DNA from: Cognataquiflexum nitidum
Lineage (GTDB): Bacteria; Bacteroidota; Bacteroidia; Cytophagales; Cyclobacteriaceae
Length of the DNA stretch: 64,000 nt
NCBI RefSeq assembly: GCF_022538055.1
Contig: NZ_JAKZAM010000004.1
Span: 124,001 to 188,000, forward strand
Direction: 5' to 3'
Below, piece after piece: positions 27,259 through 36,719 of the stretch (within the stretch, counting starts at the first letter, position 1; each line of letters opens with the position of its first letter). Made by a program: the position numbers and the translations under genes. The notes under the pieces are model-generated. The model made no database searches. It had not been told where the DNA came from and worked only from the letters and a program-made list of their open reading frames with translations.

Positions 27259-28584
27259 ATGATGAGGACATTGTTATTGAGGCCGGGAGCCGAAGAATTG
27301 AATTATGAGATCAGGGGCATTGTCAAAAAAGCCCGTCAGGTAGAAGCTTTGGGTTATGAGATCACATGGGAAAATATCGGTGATCCCATCCAAAAGCACA
27401 ATATTGTCCCCTCTTGGATGAAGGAAATTGTGTCTGACCTCGTAAGCCAAGACAGCACGTATGGGTATGCAGATTCTAAAGGTGTTCTAGAAACGAGGAA
27501 GTTTTTGGCAGGATTAAACAACCAAAAAGGAGGATCTCAGATCACATCCGAGGACATACTATTTTTCAACGGACTTGGAGATGCAATAGCTAAGGTCTAC
27601 CAGTTTCTCATTCCAACGGCAAGAATCATCGGGCCTTCACCAGCCTACAGCACACATAGTTCGGCGGAAGCAGCGCATGCCAATACAGCACCCATAACGT
27701 ATACTTTGGATCCCAATAACCAATGGCTTCCGGACATGGAGGACTTGTATAACAAGGTCAAATACAATCCTTCCATCGTTGGGATTTTGATCATCAATCC
27801 TGACAATCCTACAGGAATGGTTTATCCTAAGGAGGTTTTGGAAGGTTTTGTCAAGATTGCGAAGGAATTCAAATTGCTGTTGATAGCAGATGAAATTTAT
27901 CAGAATATCACCTACAACGGTGTGAAAGCCGTGGCACTTTCTGAAGTTATCGGAGATTTGCCGGGGATTTCTTTGAAAGGTATTTCCAAAGAATTTCCGT
28001 GGCCCGGTTCGAGATGTGGTTGGATGGAATTTTACAATAGAAATGCTTCCAAAGAATTTACAAAGTTTTGTCAGACCTTGGAAAATGCAAAGATGATAGA
28101 AGTGTGTTCGACAATACTTCCACAGCTTTCTATTCCCAAGATCATGAGCCATCCTGCATACGGTGAATACAGGCAGGAAGCCAATGAAAAAATCGGCAGA
28201 AGAAGCAGGATTATGGAAGAGATATTGGGGCAAATTCCCGGAATCAAATTCAATCCTACAAAAGGCGCATTTTACAATACTGTGGTATTTGATGAGACTT
28301 TTTTGGATGCTCAGCAGTTTTTGCCGATCAATAATCCAAAGTTACAGGAGTTGTTGGATGGCTGGCTAAAGGAAGAAAATATGCCTTTGGATAAGCGATT
28401 TGTATACTATCTTTTGGCATCTGCCAATATCTGTGTGGTTCCTATCAGTTCATTCTGTTCTGACCTGAGAGGTTTTAGGGTAACTTTATTGGAGGAAGAT
28501 GAATCTGTTTTTCGCCAGACTTTCGAAAGATTGGGGGAAGCTATCCGCTTTTATCTCAATTCTTCCAAAAAGGAATTGGTTTAA
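27259..28584 (+). CDS. Class I/II aminotransferase (PLP-dependent)
   Basis: Fold-type I aminotransferase. The PLP-binding lysine is Lys244 in the motif GISKEFPWPGSRCGW. The conserved N-P-D-N-P-T-G stretch (IINPDNPTGMVYP) and YGYADSKGVLETR are typical of alanine/aspartate-type enzymes. The substrate is not determinable. An upstream in-frame ATG (27226) would add MFICFRFPNTS, which is not part of the usual fold, so ATG 27259 is preferred. The repeat array ends 164 bp upstream. Confidence 0.88.
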   Translation: MMRTLLLRPGAEELNYEIRGIVKKARQVEALGYEITWENIGDPIQKHNIVPSWMKEIVSDLVSQDSTYGYADSKGVLETRKFLAGLNNQKGGSQITSEDILFFNGLGDAIAKVYQFLIPTARIIGPSPAYSTHSSAEAAHANTAPITYTLDPNNQWLPDMEDLYNKVKYNPSIVGILIINPDNPTGMVYPKEVLEGFVKIAKEFKLLLIADEIYQNITYNGVKAVALSEVIGDLPGISLKGISKEFPWPGSRCGWMEFYNRNASKEFTKFCQTLENAKMIEVCSTILPQLSIPKIMSHPAYGEYRQEANEKIGRRSRIMEEILGQIPGIKFNPTKGAFYNTVVFDETFLDAQQFLPINNPKLQELLDGWLKEENMPLDKRFVYYLLASANICVVPISSFCSDLRGFRVTLLEEDESVFRQTFERLGEAIRFYLNSSKKELV

Positions 28585-28653
28585 ATACTCAATGTACAAG
28601 AGCTGCCTTTATCTCCCATACCTCTAGTAACTCAAGTTTTTACACTACCAAAA

Positions 28654-28688
28654 TAATATCCATCATATCTAATATCTATCAATATCAA
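28654..28688 (+). repeat. AATATC element, copy 2
   Basis: Hexamers start at 28655 (AATATC), 28664 (CATATC), 28671 and 28681 (AATATC), a slightly compressed 9-7-10 version. It lies between convergent genes. Confidence 0.5.
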
Positions 28689-28692
28689 TTTT

Positions 28693-29703
28693 TTAAGGCC
28701 TCCACATACTTCTGAAAAAGGATTTTCTCAATTCTTCAGGATTTTCACTGCTTGCCATACCTTCGTGGTCACGGACTTTAAGTGATTTTGGGTTTTCAAT
28801 TTTCTCTTCCTCTAAGTCGATTGGATTTTTCATCAAGGAATTGAGATCAGGCTGACCGGCATCAATCCAAGATGTGTACCAAAAATCAGAGATCATCTTA
28901 ACAGACCGACGCATCTGTCTTTCCACTTGTCCTGAAAGCATGTTGTTATAGGCGATGGTAAAATCCCTTGAATAAACTTTGGTGCTGATGCCGCCTCTTT
29001 CGTCGTAGCTGTATTTTTTGTCCTCCGAAAAGCTTTCGGTCAGGGTTTTCTCAAAATTCAATACAGAATCCAACGCCTGATGGGCTACGATAATAGCATC
29101 CCAAGCTTCAAGTTGTGGTTTTTCCAAATATTGGGCTTTTCCTACAAAAAAATCAAAATCATCAGAGAGCAACTCAGGAACCCTGCTTTCCCAAAATGCA
29201 TGGATTCCATATTGGTTTGTCAACTGCCCATTATAATTTTTGGTCGTATGCAAAGGGACATTGATGTCCGCGATGTAGTGGCCAAGATCGGCAGAAAGCC
29301 GGAGAATGGCTTTGGCGTCTTTTCTTTTGAAAGCCTCTGTCAGTTGGATTTTGGTATGGTAGGCATTCCAAGGACCGATTCCATGTGCCCTTAATTCTTC
29401 TTCGGTGTAAATTTCTAAAGCCTGGTTCCAATATCTCGGAAGTGTGTAAACTGCACTGTCACCATAAGCGTCCGCATCCAAAAAGTGTTTTTCTGCTTCC
29501 CCTAATACCGCGTATCGCCTTCTATCCGGGTTGATAGCATTTTCGGTAATGAAATCTATGTTGCTTTTGAAAAAACCAACCATCTCAGGAGGAAGAGAAA
29601 ATACTGCCAATCTATTGATCCTTCGATGGGCAAAAAATCCCCAAGCCCCAAGTTCGGGGATGGAAGAAATCAAAATCAAGCCCAGAATCAAAAATTTACG
29701 CAT
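28693..29703 (-). CDS. Secreted zinc-dependent phospholipase C / S1-P1 nuclease-like protein
   Basis: Signal peptide (about 1-20, ending ELGA), so the mature protein begins with Trp21 (WGFFAHRRIN). In this superfamily the mature N-terminal Trp and nearby His (His26) ligate zinc. Further ligands are likely in LSADLGHYIADINVPLHTTKNY (the H-x3-D and H pattern) and in YGIHAFWESRVPELL (H and E). It is annotated in Bacteroidota as zinc-dependent phospholipase C family or S1/P1 nuclease. Whether lipid or nucleic acid is cleaved cannot be read. Length 336. Confidence 0.85.
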   Translation of the reverse strand: MRKFLILGLILISSIPELGAWGFFAHRRINRLAVFSLPPEMVGFFKSNIDFITENAINPDRRRYAVLGEAEKHFLDADAYGDSAVYTLPRYWNQALEIYTEEELRAHGIGPWNAYHTKIQLTEAFKRKDAKAILRLSADLGHYIADINVPLHTTKNYNGQLTNQYGIHAFWESRVPELLSDDFDFFVGKAQYLEKPQLEAWDAIIVAHQALDSVLNFEKTLTESFSEDKKYSYDERGGISTKVYSRDFTIAYNNMLSGQVERQMRRSVKMISDFWYTSWIDAGQPDLNSLMKNPIDLEEEKIENPKSLKVRDHEGMASSENPEELRKSFFRSMWRP

Positions 29704-29826
29704 TCCTAAAAATAATCATAATTTCCATTTCTGTAAAATGAAATTGTATTACCTTTGTAAGCTAACGGCGGAATCTGATAAATCTAACAGATTTCTGGGC
29801 TTTACGAGGTTTAGTTCGGAAATCCT

Positions 29827-29857
29827 TTTGTGTTTCAAAATTAATCAATTACATTTG
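29827..29857 (+). promoter_or_regulatory. Bacteroidota-type promoter of rpsT
   Basis: TTTG at 29827-29830 and TACATTTG at 29850-29857, spaced 19 nt. Predicted start near 29864, with a leader of about 44 nt before rpsT. Confidence 0.7.
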
Positions 29858-29907
29858 CACTCCGTTTAGGGTAGGGTTTATTAACAGAAATTAAGTAAAA
29901 TAAGGAT

Positions 29908-30162
29908 ATGGCAAATCACAAATCGGCATTAAAAAGAATCCGTGCAAACGAAGCCAAGCGTTTGAGAAACAGATATCAGCACAAGACTACAAGAACTTTC
30001 ATCAAGAGATTGAAGTCTGTGACTGACAAAGTGGAAGCGCAAGAGCTTTTGAAAACAGTAACCTCTATGATCGATAAACTTGCAAAAAAGAATATCATTC
30101 ATAAAAACAACGCTGCCAACAGAAAGTCAAAATTGACTAAGTTTGTCAACGCACTAGCCTAA
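29908..30162 (+). CDS. rpsT: 30S ribosomal protein S20
   Basis: Small basic helical ribosomal protein that binds 16S rRNA. The start MANHKSALKRIRANEAKRLRN and the NAANRKSKLTKFVNAL tail are diagnostic. Length 84. Monocistronic, with a clear promoter upstream and a terminator downstream. Confidence 0.98.
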   Translation: MANHKSALKRIRANEAKRLRNRYQHKTTRTFIKRLKSVTDKVEAQELLKTVTSMIDKLAKKNIIHKNNAANRKSKLTKFVNALA

Positions 30163-30185
30163 TAAAAGAAATTTTTGATGAAATC

Positions 30186-30215
30186 AGCCTCGGTAACACC
30201 ACCGAGGCTTTTTTT
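30186..30215 (+). terminator. Terminator of rpsT
   Basis: Perfect 9-bp stem AGCCTCGGT/ACCGAGGCT with a 6-nt loop and a run of eight T. Confidence 0.85.
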
Positions 30216-30359
30216 GTTTCAATTTTTTTTTGAAGATAAAATTAAACGTTTATTATGCCCCTCCTAAGCCTCTTTGGCTTTCATAATTTTTAGGCATTAC
30301 GTACTTTTAAAACAGGACAATTTTCGGACAAAGGATAAATTTCTTTTTAAACACTGTTT

Positions 30360-31061
30360 ATGAAAGACTACCAATACTCTATAAAAATTTCTGCTTTGGC
30401 AGAGGAGGACAGGCCTAGAGAAAAACTCCTTCTCAAAGGTAAATCAGCACTTTCTGATGCGGAATTGATCGCAATATTGATCGGTTCGGGTACTAGATCT
30501 GTAAGTGCCGTAGACTTATCCAAACATATTCTTTCTGCAGTCAACAATGACTTGGGGGAACTTGCCAAGATGAGTATTGCCGATCTTAAGAAATTTAAGG
30601 GAATAGGAGAGGCCAAGGCAATATCAATTGTAAGCGCATTGGAATTAGGAAGGAGAAGAAAACTAGGAAGCGATCAACCAAAAAAATTAAAGATAAACGG
30701 TTCCAAGGATGTCTTTAATTTGATGGGACCAGAACTTATGGATGAAAAAGTGGAGCACTTTTACGTGTTGCTACTCAATAGGAGCAACCATTTGATCAAG
30801 AAACAATTGATAAGTTCTGGCGGTACAAACGGTACTGTGGCAGATCCAAAAATCATCTTCAAATATGCGTTGGATTCAATGGCCTGTTCCATTATTTTGG
30901 TACATAACCATCCTTCAGGGAACCTTAAACCCTCTGAACAGGATAGAAATTTAACAAACAAACTCAAGCATGTAGGCGAAAATCTCGAAGTGCAGGTGAT
31001 TGACCATGTGATTTTCACAGATGTTGCCTATTTTAGCTTCGCCGATGAAGGCATTTTGTAG
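30360..31061 (+). CDS. radC: RadC family JAB-domain protein
   Basis: Full-length RadC (233 residues). It has an N-terminal UPF0758 helix-hairpin-helix part (about 1-95, with KKFKGIGEAKAISIVSALELGRR) and a C-terminal JAB/MPN metalloprotease-like domain. The zinc motif is VHNHPSGNLKPSEQD (H-x-H-x10-D). RadC proteins have no proven biochemical role in recombination despite the name. The next gene (DUF1684) starts 3 bp after the stop, so the two are co-transcribed. Confidence 0.95.
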   Translation: MKDYQYSIKISALAEEDRPREKLLLKGKSALSDAELIAILIGSGTRSVSAVDLSKHILSAVNNDLGELAKMSIADLKKFKGIGEAKAISIVSALELGRRRKLGSDQPKKLKINGSKDVFNLMGPELMDEKVEHFYVLLLNRSNHLIKKQLISSGGTNGTVADPKIIFKYALDSMACSIILVHNHPSGNLKPSEQDRNLTNKLKHVGENLEVQVIDHVIFTDVAYFSFADEGIL

Positions 31062-31064
31062 TTT

Positions 31065-31685
31065 ATGAAATCAAAAAATATTTTAATTATTGGCGTATTG
31101 ACAGTTGTCGCACTTGCTGTAATCTATACCATGACCGGCACGGAAAGCCCTGAGGTGTATTTTGAAAAAATAGAAAAAGAACGCGATAGGCAATACAAAT
31201 TTATTAAGTTCAATATCGACTCACCTTTGACTGAAGAGCAGAAAAAAGCCTTCAAAGAACTTGATTTTTATACCATTGATCCAAGCTATAAGGTAAGGGC
31301 TAAGGTAGTTCCTTTAGAAGAAAAAAAGATGGTCGAGCTTCCCATGACAGACGGATCGGTGGAGAAGTACCTCAAACATTCTTTTGCCGAATTTGACTTA
31401 AATGGCAAACCTCAAAAATTGCTTTTGCTCCAATCAATCAAAGAAGCGGACAAGCGCAACTTTTTTCTTGCCTTTGCTGACGAAACAAGTGGAGAAGAAA
31501 CCTACGGAGGTGGAAGATATATCAATCTCCGCCAGGATGGCAAAAACAGCATTACCATTGACTTCAATTTGGCCTACAACCCATATTGTGCCTATAATCC
31601 TGATTTTGCCTGTCCATTGCCTCCCAAGGAGAATATTATGCAAATTACGATTCCTGTAGGTGAAAAAGATTATAAGAAAGAATGA
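31065..31685 (+). CDS. DUF1684 domain protein
   Basis: One N-terminal transmembrane or signal segment (about 5-24, ILIIGVLTVVALAVIYTM), then a DUF1684 domain. The conserved C-terminal motif is FNLAYNPYCAYNPDFACPLPPKEN, with the family's Y-N-P-Y-C...C-P-P pattern, two Cys and GGRYINL just before it. The fold is beta-rich; function unknown. It starts 3 bp after radC and is likely translated from the same transcript. Confidence 0.85.
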   Translation: MKSKNILIIGVLTVVALAVIYTMTGTESPEVYFEKIEKERDRQYKFIKFNIDSPLTEEQKKAFKELDFYTIDPSYKVRAKVVPLEEKKMVELPMTDGSVEKYLKHSFAEFDLNGKPQKLLLLQSIKEADKRNFFLAFADETSGEETYGGGRYINLRQDGKNSITIDFNLAYNPYCAYNPDFACPLPPKENIMQITIPVGEKDYKKE

Positions 31686-31826
31686 AGTATAATAGGATGT
31701 AAAGTTCATAAGTCAATTTTCTGATAAGGCTTAATTAATTTATCATTTGACATTTTTCATTCATTACCTTCCCACCTCGACCAATTCTCTTAAATTTGTG
31801 CCTTGTTCTGAAATAACCGTGCATTC

Positions 31827-34238
31827 ATGAAAATTTCCATCAATAGATTAAAGGATTTTATTGCTTTAGACCATTCGCCCAAAGAAATCGCATCTCTCCT
31901 GACAGGGTCAGGGCTGGAGGTCGAAGGAATCGGACATTTTGAGTCCATCCGGGGAGGATTGGAAGGTGTGGTGATAGGGGAAGTGTTGACCTGTGAGAGG
32001 CATCCTAATGCAGACAAACTGAGCGTAACCACTGTTGATGTGGGAGGAGAGATTGTCCCCATTGTATGCGGAGCACCCAATGTCGCCAAAGGACAGAAGG
32101 TAGTGGTGGCAAAGGAAGGTTCAATATTGTATCCTGGATCAGGGGAACCTTTGGAAATCAAAAAAGCAAAAATCCGAGGGGAGGTTTCTCAGGGAATGAT
32201 CTGTGCAGAAGATGAGATCGGCCTCGGTCACAGCCATGCCGGAATTATGGTGTTGGACACGGATTTGCCAAACGGAACTCCTGCTTCACAATATTTTGAA
32301 GTAGTCAGTGACCATGTTTTGGAGATTGGACTCACGCCAAACCGTGCTGATGCTGCTTCCCACCTTGGGGTGGCGAGGGATTTGAAAGCTTTGTTGAAAA
32401 GAGAAATCTGCCTTCCCTCTGTTGACGGTTTCCAAATTGACAATACTTCAAGGACCATTCCGGTGGAAGTAGAAAGCGCCATAGATTGCCCCAGATATTC
32501 CGGATTGACGATTTCCAATATCCACGTGGGACCTTCTCCCAATTGGCTTCAAAATTACCTTAGGGCTTTGGACCTCGAGCCTATCAATAATATCGTGGAT
32601 ATTACCAATTTTATCCTTCATGATTTGGGTCAGCCGCTTCATGCCTTTGATGCAGAAAAAATCGAAGGTGGAAAAATCATTGTAAAAAAATTGACTAAAG
32701 AGACTTCTTTTGTCACCTTGGATGACAAGGAAAGAAAGCTTTCTGGCGAAGAATTGATGATCTGTGATCAAAAGGGAGGTCTTTGCATCGCCGGGGTTTT
32801 TGGAGGAAAAGGATCGGGTGTATCTGATGCTACCGCTTCCATTTTCTTAGAATCCGCGTATTTCTCTCCTGACATTATCCGCAAAGGAAGTCAGTTTCAT
32901 GGATTGAAGACAGACGCTTCTTTCCGTTTTGAAAGAGGGACAGATCCGAATATGCCCGTTTATGCATTGAAAAGAGCAGCAATGCTCATCAAAGAAATAG
33001 CAGGAGGTGAAATCTCTTCGGATATCCTAGATCTTTATCCCAATCCTGTTTCTGACCTTTCTATTGAAGTGACTTATGCCAATATCAAGAGATTGATAGG
33101 AAAAGAACTCGCAAAGGAGGAGATCAAAACCACATTGGAAAATCTTGACATCAAGATACTTTTGGAGTCAGAGACCGGATTCACAGTTTCGGTAAAGCCA
33201 TATAGGGTAGATGTGACGAGAGAGGCGGATATCATAGAAGAGATCTTGCGAATCCATGGATTTGACAATGTCCCTTTGTCCGATAATCTGAAAGCGGATT
33301 ACCTTGCCGAACATCCTGCAAAGGACCTCAATAAGCTGCAATACAGGCTCAGAGAAATTTTATCCGGATTGGGGTATTTTGAGATCATCACCAATTCGCT
33401 GACCAAACCTGTTTACGCTGAAAAATCCGGCTTTTTGGAAGTAAACAAAAATGTTGAAATCCTAAACAAACTCAGTGAGGATCTAGGCGTGTTGAGACAA
33501 TCTTTGTTGTTTTCCGGATTGGAAGTGTTGTCACATAATATCAACCGCAGGCAGAAAGACCTCAAATTATTTGAATTCGGCACTGTTTATTTCAAAGAAG
33601 AATCAGGTTACCGCGAAGAAAAGAGATTGGCATTATACCTGACCGGAGACAGGGCTTCTGAAAGTTGGCTGGAACCTTCCAAATCTGTTTCCTTCGCAGA
33701 TATCTATGCTGTTGTTGAATTGGTTTTGGAAAAAATGGGTATCGACAATTCGGAGGTTCAGATTGTCAACGAAGCGCCTTTTGACTACGCCCTCCAGATC
33801 AATCTTGGGACCAAAGAATTGGGTAAAATCGGGTTGGTTAAGGAGGAAATCGGCAAGTTGGCTGAGGTGAGGCAGGAGGTCTTTTTTGCCGACCTGAATT
33901 GGGACCTTTTAACAAAAAAATCGAAAGGCTTGAAAAAGTACGGCGAAATTTCCAAATTCCCGGAAGTTAGAAGGGACTTGTCCTTGGTGATTGATAAGAA
34001 AGTCACTTTTGATCAGATCAAAAAAGTAGCCAACAAAGCCGGAGGAAGTCTTTTACAAAAAGTGGGTGTCTTTGATGTCTATCAGGGAGATAAAATCGAG
34101 TCTGGGAAAAAAGCCTATGCCTTGAGTTTTTACCTTCAGGACAATGAACAGACCCTTACAGACAAAGTGATTGACAAAGCGATGTCCAGACTTATTGAAA
34201 GTTTTGAAAAAGAAGTGGGGGCATTTATCAGGAAATAA
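31827..34238 (+). CDS. pheT: Phenylalanyl-tRNA synthetase beta subunit
   Basis: Beta subunit of the heterotetrameric PheRS, which charges tRNA-Phe and edits Tyr. Domains in order: N-terminal B1, tRNA-binding EMAP-like (about 45-150), B3/B4 editing (about 210-370), B5, catalytic-like core (about 470-690) and C-terminal FDX-ACB (about 705-803: SKFPEVRRDLSLVIDKKVTFDQI). Length 803 is normal. The alpha subunit gene pheS is not adjacent, which is usual in Bacteroidota. A TAAATTTG -7-like box is at 31791-31798. The genes at 34242 and 34528 follow without a gap. Confidence 0.97.
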   Translation: MKISINRLKDFIALDHSPKEIASLLTGSGLEVEGIGHFESIRGGLEGVVIGEVLTCERHPNADKLSVTTVDVGGEIVPIVCGAPNVAKGQKVVVAKEGSILYPGSGEPLEIKKAKIRGEVSQGMICAEDEIGLGHSHAGIMVLDTDLPNGTPASQYFEVVSDHVLEIGLTPNRADAASHLGVARDLKALLKREICLPSVDGFQIDNTSRTIPVEVESAIDCPRYSGLTISNIHVGPSPNWLQNYLRALDLEPINNIVDITNFILHDLGQPLHAFDAEKIEGGKIIVKKLTKETSFVTLDDKERKLSGEELMICDQKGGLCIAGVFGGKGSGVSDATASIFLESAYFSPDIIRKGSQFHGLKTDASFRFERGTDPNMPVYALKRAAMLIKEIAGGEISSDILDLYPNPVSDLSIEVTYANIKRLIGKELAKEEIKTTLENLDIKILLESETGFTVSVKPYRVDVTREADIIEEILRIHGFDNVPLSDNLKADYLAEHPAKDLNKLQYRLREILSGLGYFEIITNSLTKPVYAEKSGFLEVNKNVEILNKLSEDLGVLRQSLLFSGLEVLSHNINRRQKDLKLFEFGTVYFKEESGYREEKRLALYLTGDRASESWLEPSKSVSFADIYAVVELVLEKMGIDNSEVQIVNEAPFDYALQINLGTKELGKIGLVKEEIGKLAEVRQEVFFADLNWDLLTKKSKGLKKYGEISKFPEVRRDLSLVIDKKVTFDQIKKVANKAGGSLLQKVGVFDVYQGDKIESGKKAYALSFYLQDNEQTLTDKVIDKAMSRLIESFEKEVGAFIRK

Positions 34239-34241
34239 AAT

Positions 34242-34526
34242 ATGATTCACGAAGAACTTCAGCGCACGGAGAAGCTTGCTGCACAGGTCAGCCGCAAACT
34301 TCAGCAACTTGAACAAGACAATAAGGCTTTGGTAGAAGAAACGTTTTTGCTTCGGTCCAGACTCGAAGAGAAAGAGAGTGCCTTGGAGGATTTTAAAAAT
34401 CAAATAAAAATAGCTAAACTTGTAAACAGCATACCGGTAGAGGAAATGGAATCTGCTGAATTGAGAGAAAAAATCAATAATTACATAAAGGAAATCGATA
34501 ATATAATTGCCTATTTGTCTGAGTGA
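34242..34526 (+). CDS. Small coiled-coil protein, possible division-associated partner of ZapA
   Basis: A 94-residue protein, no signal peptide. Residues about 5-65 form a continuous predicted coiled coil (heptads through LAAQVSRKLQQLEQDNKALVEE and RSRLEEKESALEDF). It lies 3 bp after pheT and ends 1 bp before zapA. Position, size and coiled-coil nature recall ZapB, but no sequence proof exists; the assignment is inference. Alternatively it is an unrelated scaffold protein. Confidence 0.75.
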   Translation: MIHEELQRTEKLAAQVSRKLQQLEQDNKALVEETFLLRSRLEEKESALEDFKNQIKIAKLVNSIPVEEMESAELREKINNYIKEIDNIIAYLSE

Positions 34527-34527
34527 T

Positions 34528-34812
34528 ATGGAGACACTTTCTATAAGGTTAAAAATCGGGGATCGAGAATATCCCATGAAGGTGAAGACAGAAGACGAAG
34601 CCAAAATCAGACATGCAGGAAAATTGATTAATGATAAAATAAAAAGATACAGGGAAGAATTTGGGTTGGATGACCGTCAAGACCTGTTGGCTATGGTGGC
34701 TTTTGATTCAATGGTGGAATCCATGGAACAGAATATGATCAATACTGATGACAGCGAATTGATTAAATCCAGTATCAACAGAATCAATGAACAACTGAAT
34801 TCCCTTTTGTAA
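34528..34812 (+). CDS. zapA: Cell division protein ZapA
   Basis: Small FtsZ-associated protein that promotes Z-ring bundling. N-terminal beta-beta (LSIRLKIGDREYPMKVKTEDE), then helix IRHAGKLINDKIKRYREEFG and a long C-terminal coiled coil. Length 94. The ATG at 34528 is chosen because the longer frame (34507) overlaps the upstream gene and adds non-conserved residues. Last gene of the pheT cluster; rny follows after 78 bp. Confidence 0.88.
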   Translation: METLSIRLKIGDREYPMKVKTEDEAKIRHAGKLINDKIKRYREEFGLDDRQDLLAMVAFDSMVESMEQNMINTDDSELIKSSINRINEQLNSLL

Positions 34813-34890
34813 TACCAATTCCACTCTCATTTTTGAAGGTTTTTCTTTTTTTCCGGTAGGTATTATTATATATATCTATCTAAAATTCTT

Positions 34891-36456
34891 ATGGAATCAT
34901 CATTATACATCATTATTGCAGGCATTCTAGGCCTGGGGCTAGGTGCAGTTGCAGCCGGTCTTTTTGTAAAAAATAACAGTAAAAAACTTGAAGAACAAGC
35001 CAAAGAAAAGGCCAAAAGTCTGATCCGAGAGGCCGAAATCAATGCAGAAGCCATAAAGAAGGAACGAATGCTTGAGGCCAAAGAAAAGTACTTGAAATTG
35101 AAATCGGAGTTTGAAGAAGATGCGAATAAGAAAAAAGCCATCATCATCACTAATGAAAACAAGATCAAACAAAGGGAGCAGGTTTTAGCCAAAGAACTGG
35201 AGCAAATCAAAAGAAAAGAAGCAGAACTCGACAGCAAGAAAGAAAACCTTTCTGCCCAGCTTCACTCCGTTCAGGTAAAGAAGGATGAACTTGACAAAGT
35301 GACAAGTCAGCGGATCTCCGATTTAGAAAAAATCGCCGGCCTTACCAGAGATGAAGCCAAAGACCAATTGGTCGAAATGCTCAAGGATGAGGCCAATACC
35401 AAAGCATCTTCCCATATCAAGGATATCCTTGACCAGGCCAAATTGACAGCTACCAAGCAAGCAAAAAAAATCGTCCTTGACACCATCCAAAGAACAGCTA
35501 CAGAGCATGCGATCGAAAACTGCGTCTCTGTATTCAACATTGAATCAGACGATGTCAAAGGAAAAATCATCGGCAGAGAAGGAAGAAACATCCGAGCCTT
35601 AGAAGCCGCTACAGGCGTGGAAATCATCGTGGATGATACGCCTGAAGCAATCATCATATCGGGGTTTGATCCGGTGAGAAGAGAAGTGGCGAGGTTGTCT
35701 CTTCACAGACTTGTACAGGATGGTAGAATCCACCCTGCAAGGATCGAGGAAGTTGTCGCGAAGACAGAGAAGAACATTGAGGAAGAAATCGTCGAGATCG
35801 GCGAAAGAACCTGTATCGATCTCGGTATCCATGGACTTCATCCGGAGCTGATCAGAATGGTCGGTAGGATGAGATTCCGTTCTTCTTATGGACAGAACTT
35901 ATTGCAGCACTCAAGGGAAGTAGCCAAACTATGCGCCACCATGGCTGCAGAAATGGGACTGAATGCCAAGCTTGCAAAAAGGGCAGGTCTGCTTCATGAT
36001 ATCGGAAAAGTATATCCTGAAGAAGCGGAATTGCCACATGCTATCCTAGGTATGGAGCTTGCTAAAAAGTACAAGGAGCATCCTGAAGTCATCAATGCCA
36101 TCGGTGCACACCATGACGAGATTGAGATGACCTCGATGATCTCTCCCATAGTGCAGGCCTCTGATGCGATATCAGGTTCTAGACCGGGTGCAAGAAGGGA
36201 AATCATGGACAGCTACATCAAGCGTCTGAAGGAATTGGAAGAACTTGCACTGGCTTTTGATGGGGTCAACAAATGCTTTGCCATGCAGGCAGGACGGGAA
36301 CTCCGCGTATTGGTGGATGCAGACAATGTGGACGATCAGACTGCAAGCAAGCTTTCCTTTGACATTTCCCAAAAAATCGAAAAAGAAATGCAATATCCCG
36401 GTCAGATCAAAATCACGGTGATACGTGAAATGAGGGCTGTGAACTACGCAAAATAA
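34891..36456 (+). CDS. rny: Ribonuclease Y
   Basis: Membrane-anchored endoribonuclease that starts mRNA decay. N-terminal transmembrane helix (about 5-22, [19 protein letters not shown]), a long coiled coil (about 30-190), KH domain (about 210-270, [21 protein letters not shown]) and HD domain (about 330-430) with the catalytic His-Asp in GLLHDIGKV. Length 521 is standard. A strong terminator follows. Confidence 0.97.
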   Translation: MESSLYIIIAGILGLGLGAVAAGLFVKNNSKKLEEQAKEKAKSLIREAEINAEAIKKERMLEAKEKYLKLKSEFEEDANKKKAIIITNENKIKQREQVLAKELEQIKRKEAELDSKKENLSAQLHSVQVKKDELDKVTSQRISDLEKIAGLTRDEAKDQLVEMLKDEANTKASSHIKDILDQAKLTATKQAKKIVLDTIQRTATEHAIENCVSVFNIESDDVKGKIIGREGRNIRALEAATGVEIIVDDTPEAIIISGFDPVRREVARLSLHRLVQDGRIHPARIEEVVAKTEKNIEEEIVEIGERTCIDLGIHGLHPELIRMVGRMRFRSSYGQNLLQHSREVAKLCATMAAEMGLNAKLAKRAGLLHDIGKVYPEEAELPHAILGMELAKKYKEHPEVINAIGAHHDEIEMTSMISPIVQASDAISGSRPGARREIMDSYIKRLKELEELALAFDGVNKCFAMQAGRELRVLVDADNVDDQTASKLSFDISQKIEKEMQYPGQIKITVIREMRAVNYAK

Positions 36457-36476
36457 ATTCAGCATGTAAGAGAAGT

Positions 36477-36518
36477 AAGAAAACCGAAGTTCGTTAAGTT
36501 GAACTTCGGTTTTCTTTT
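36477..36518 (+). terminator. Terminator of rny
   Basis: Perfect 16-bp stem (arms 36477-36492 and 36501-36516) with an 8-nt loop and a T-rich tail. Confidence 0.85.
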
Positions 36519-36665
36519 TATATTTTTATCGAGATAGACAATCTGCATTTAATAAATAATGCCTACAAATTGTTATCAGAGTTAAAATCATGGTAGGAGA
36601 TCAATACTTCCGTTGCAACGGACTTCCGACTTCTGTCTTCCAACCCTTTTGCTAAAGAATATGGG

Positions 36666-36681
36666 TTACTAGCAAAGAAGC
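36666..36681 (+). repeat. 16-bp element TTACTAGCAAAGAAGC, copy 1
   Basis: Differs at one base from 37999-38014. Both copies follow a TTCCG/TCTTCC-rich stretch and lie on either side of the peptidase and broken toxin genes. Confidence 0.4.
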
Positions 36682-36719
36682 GAATAAAGTATAAGGTAAA
36701 TTAAATTTCACCCACCCAA

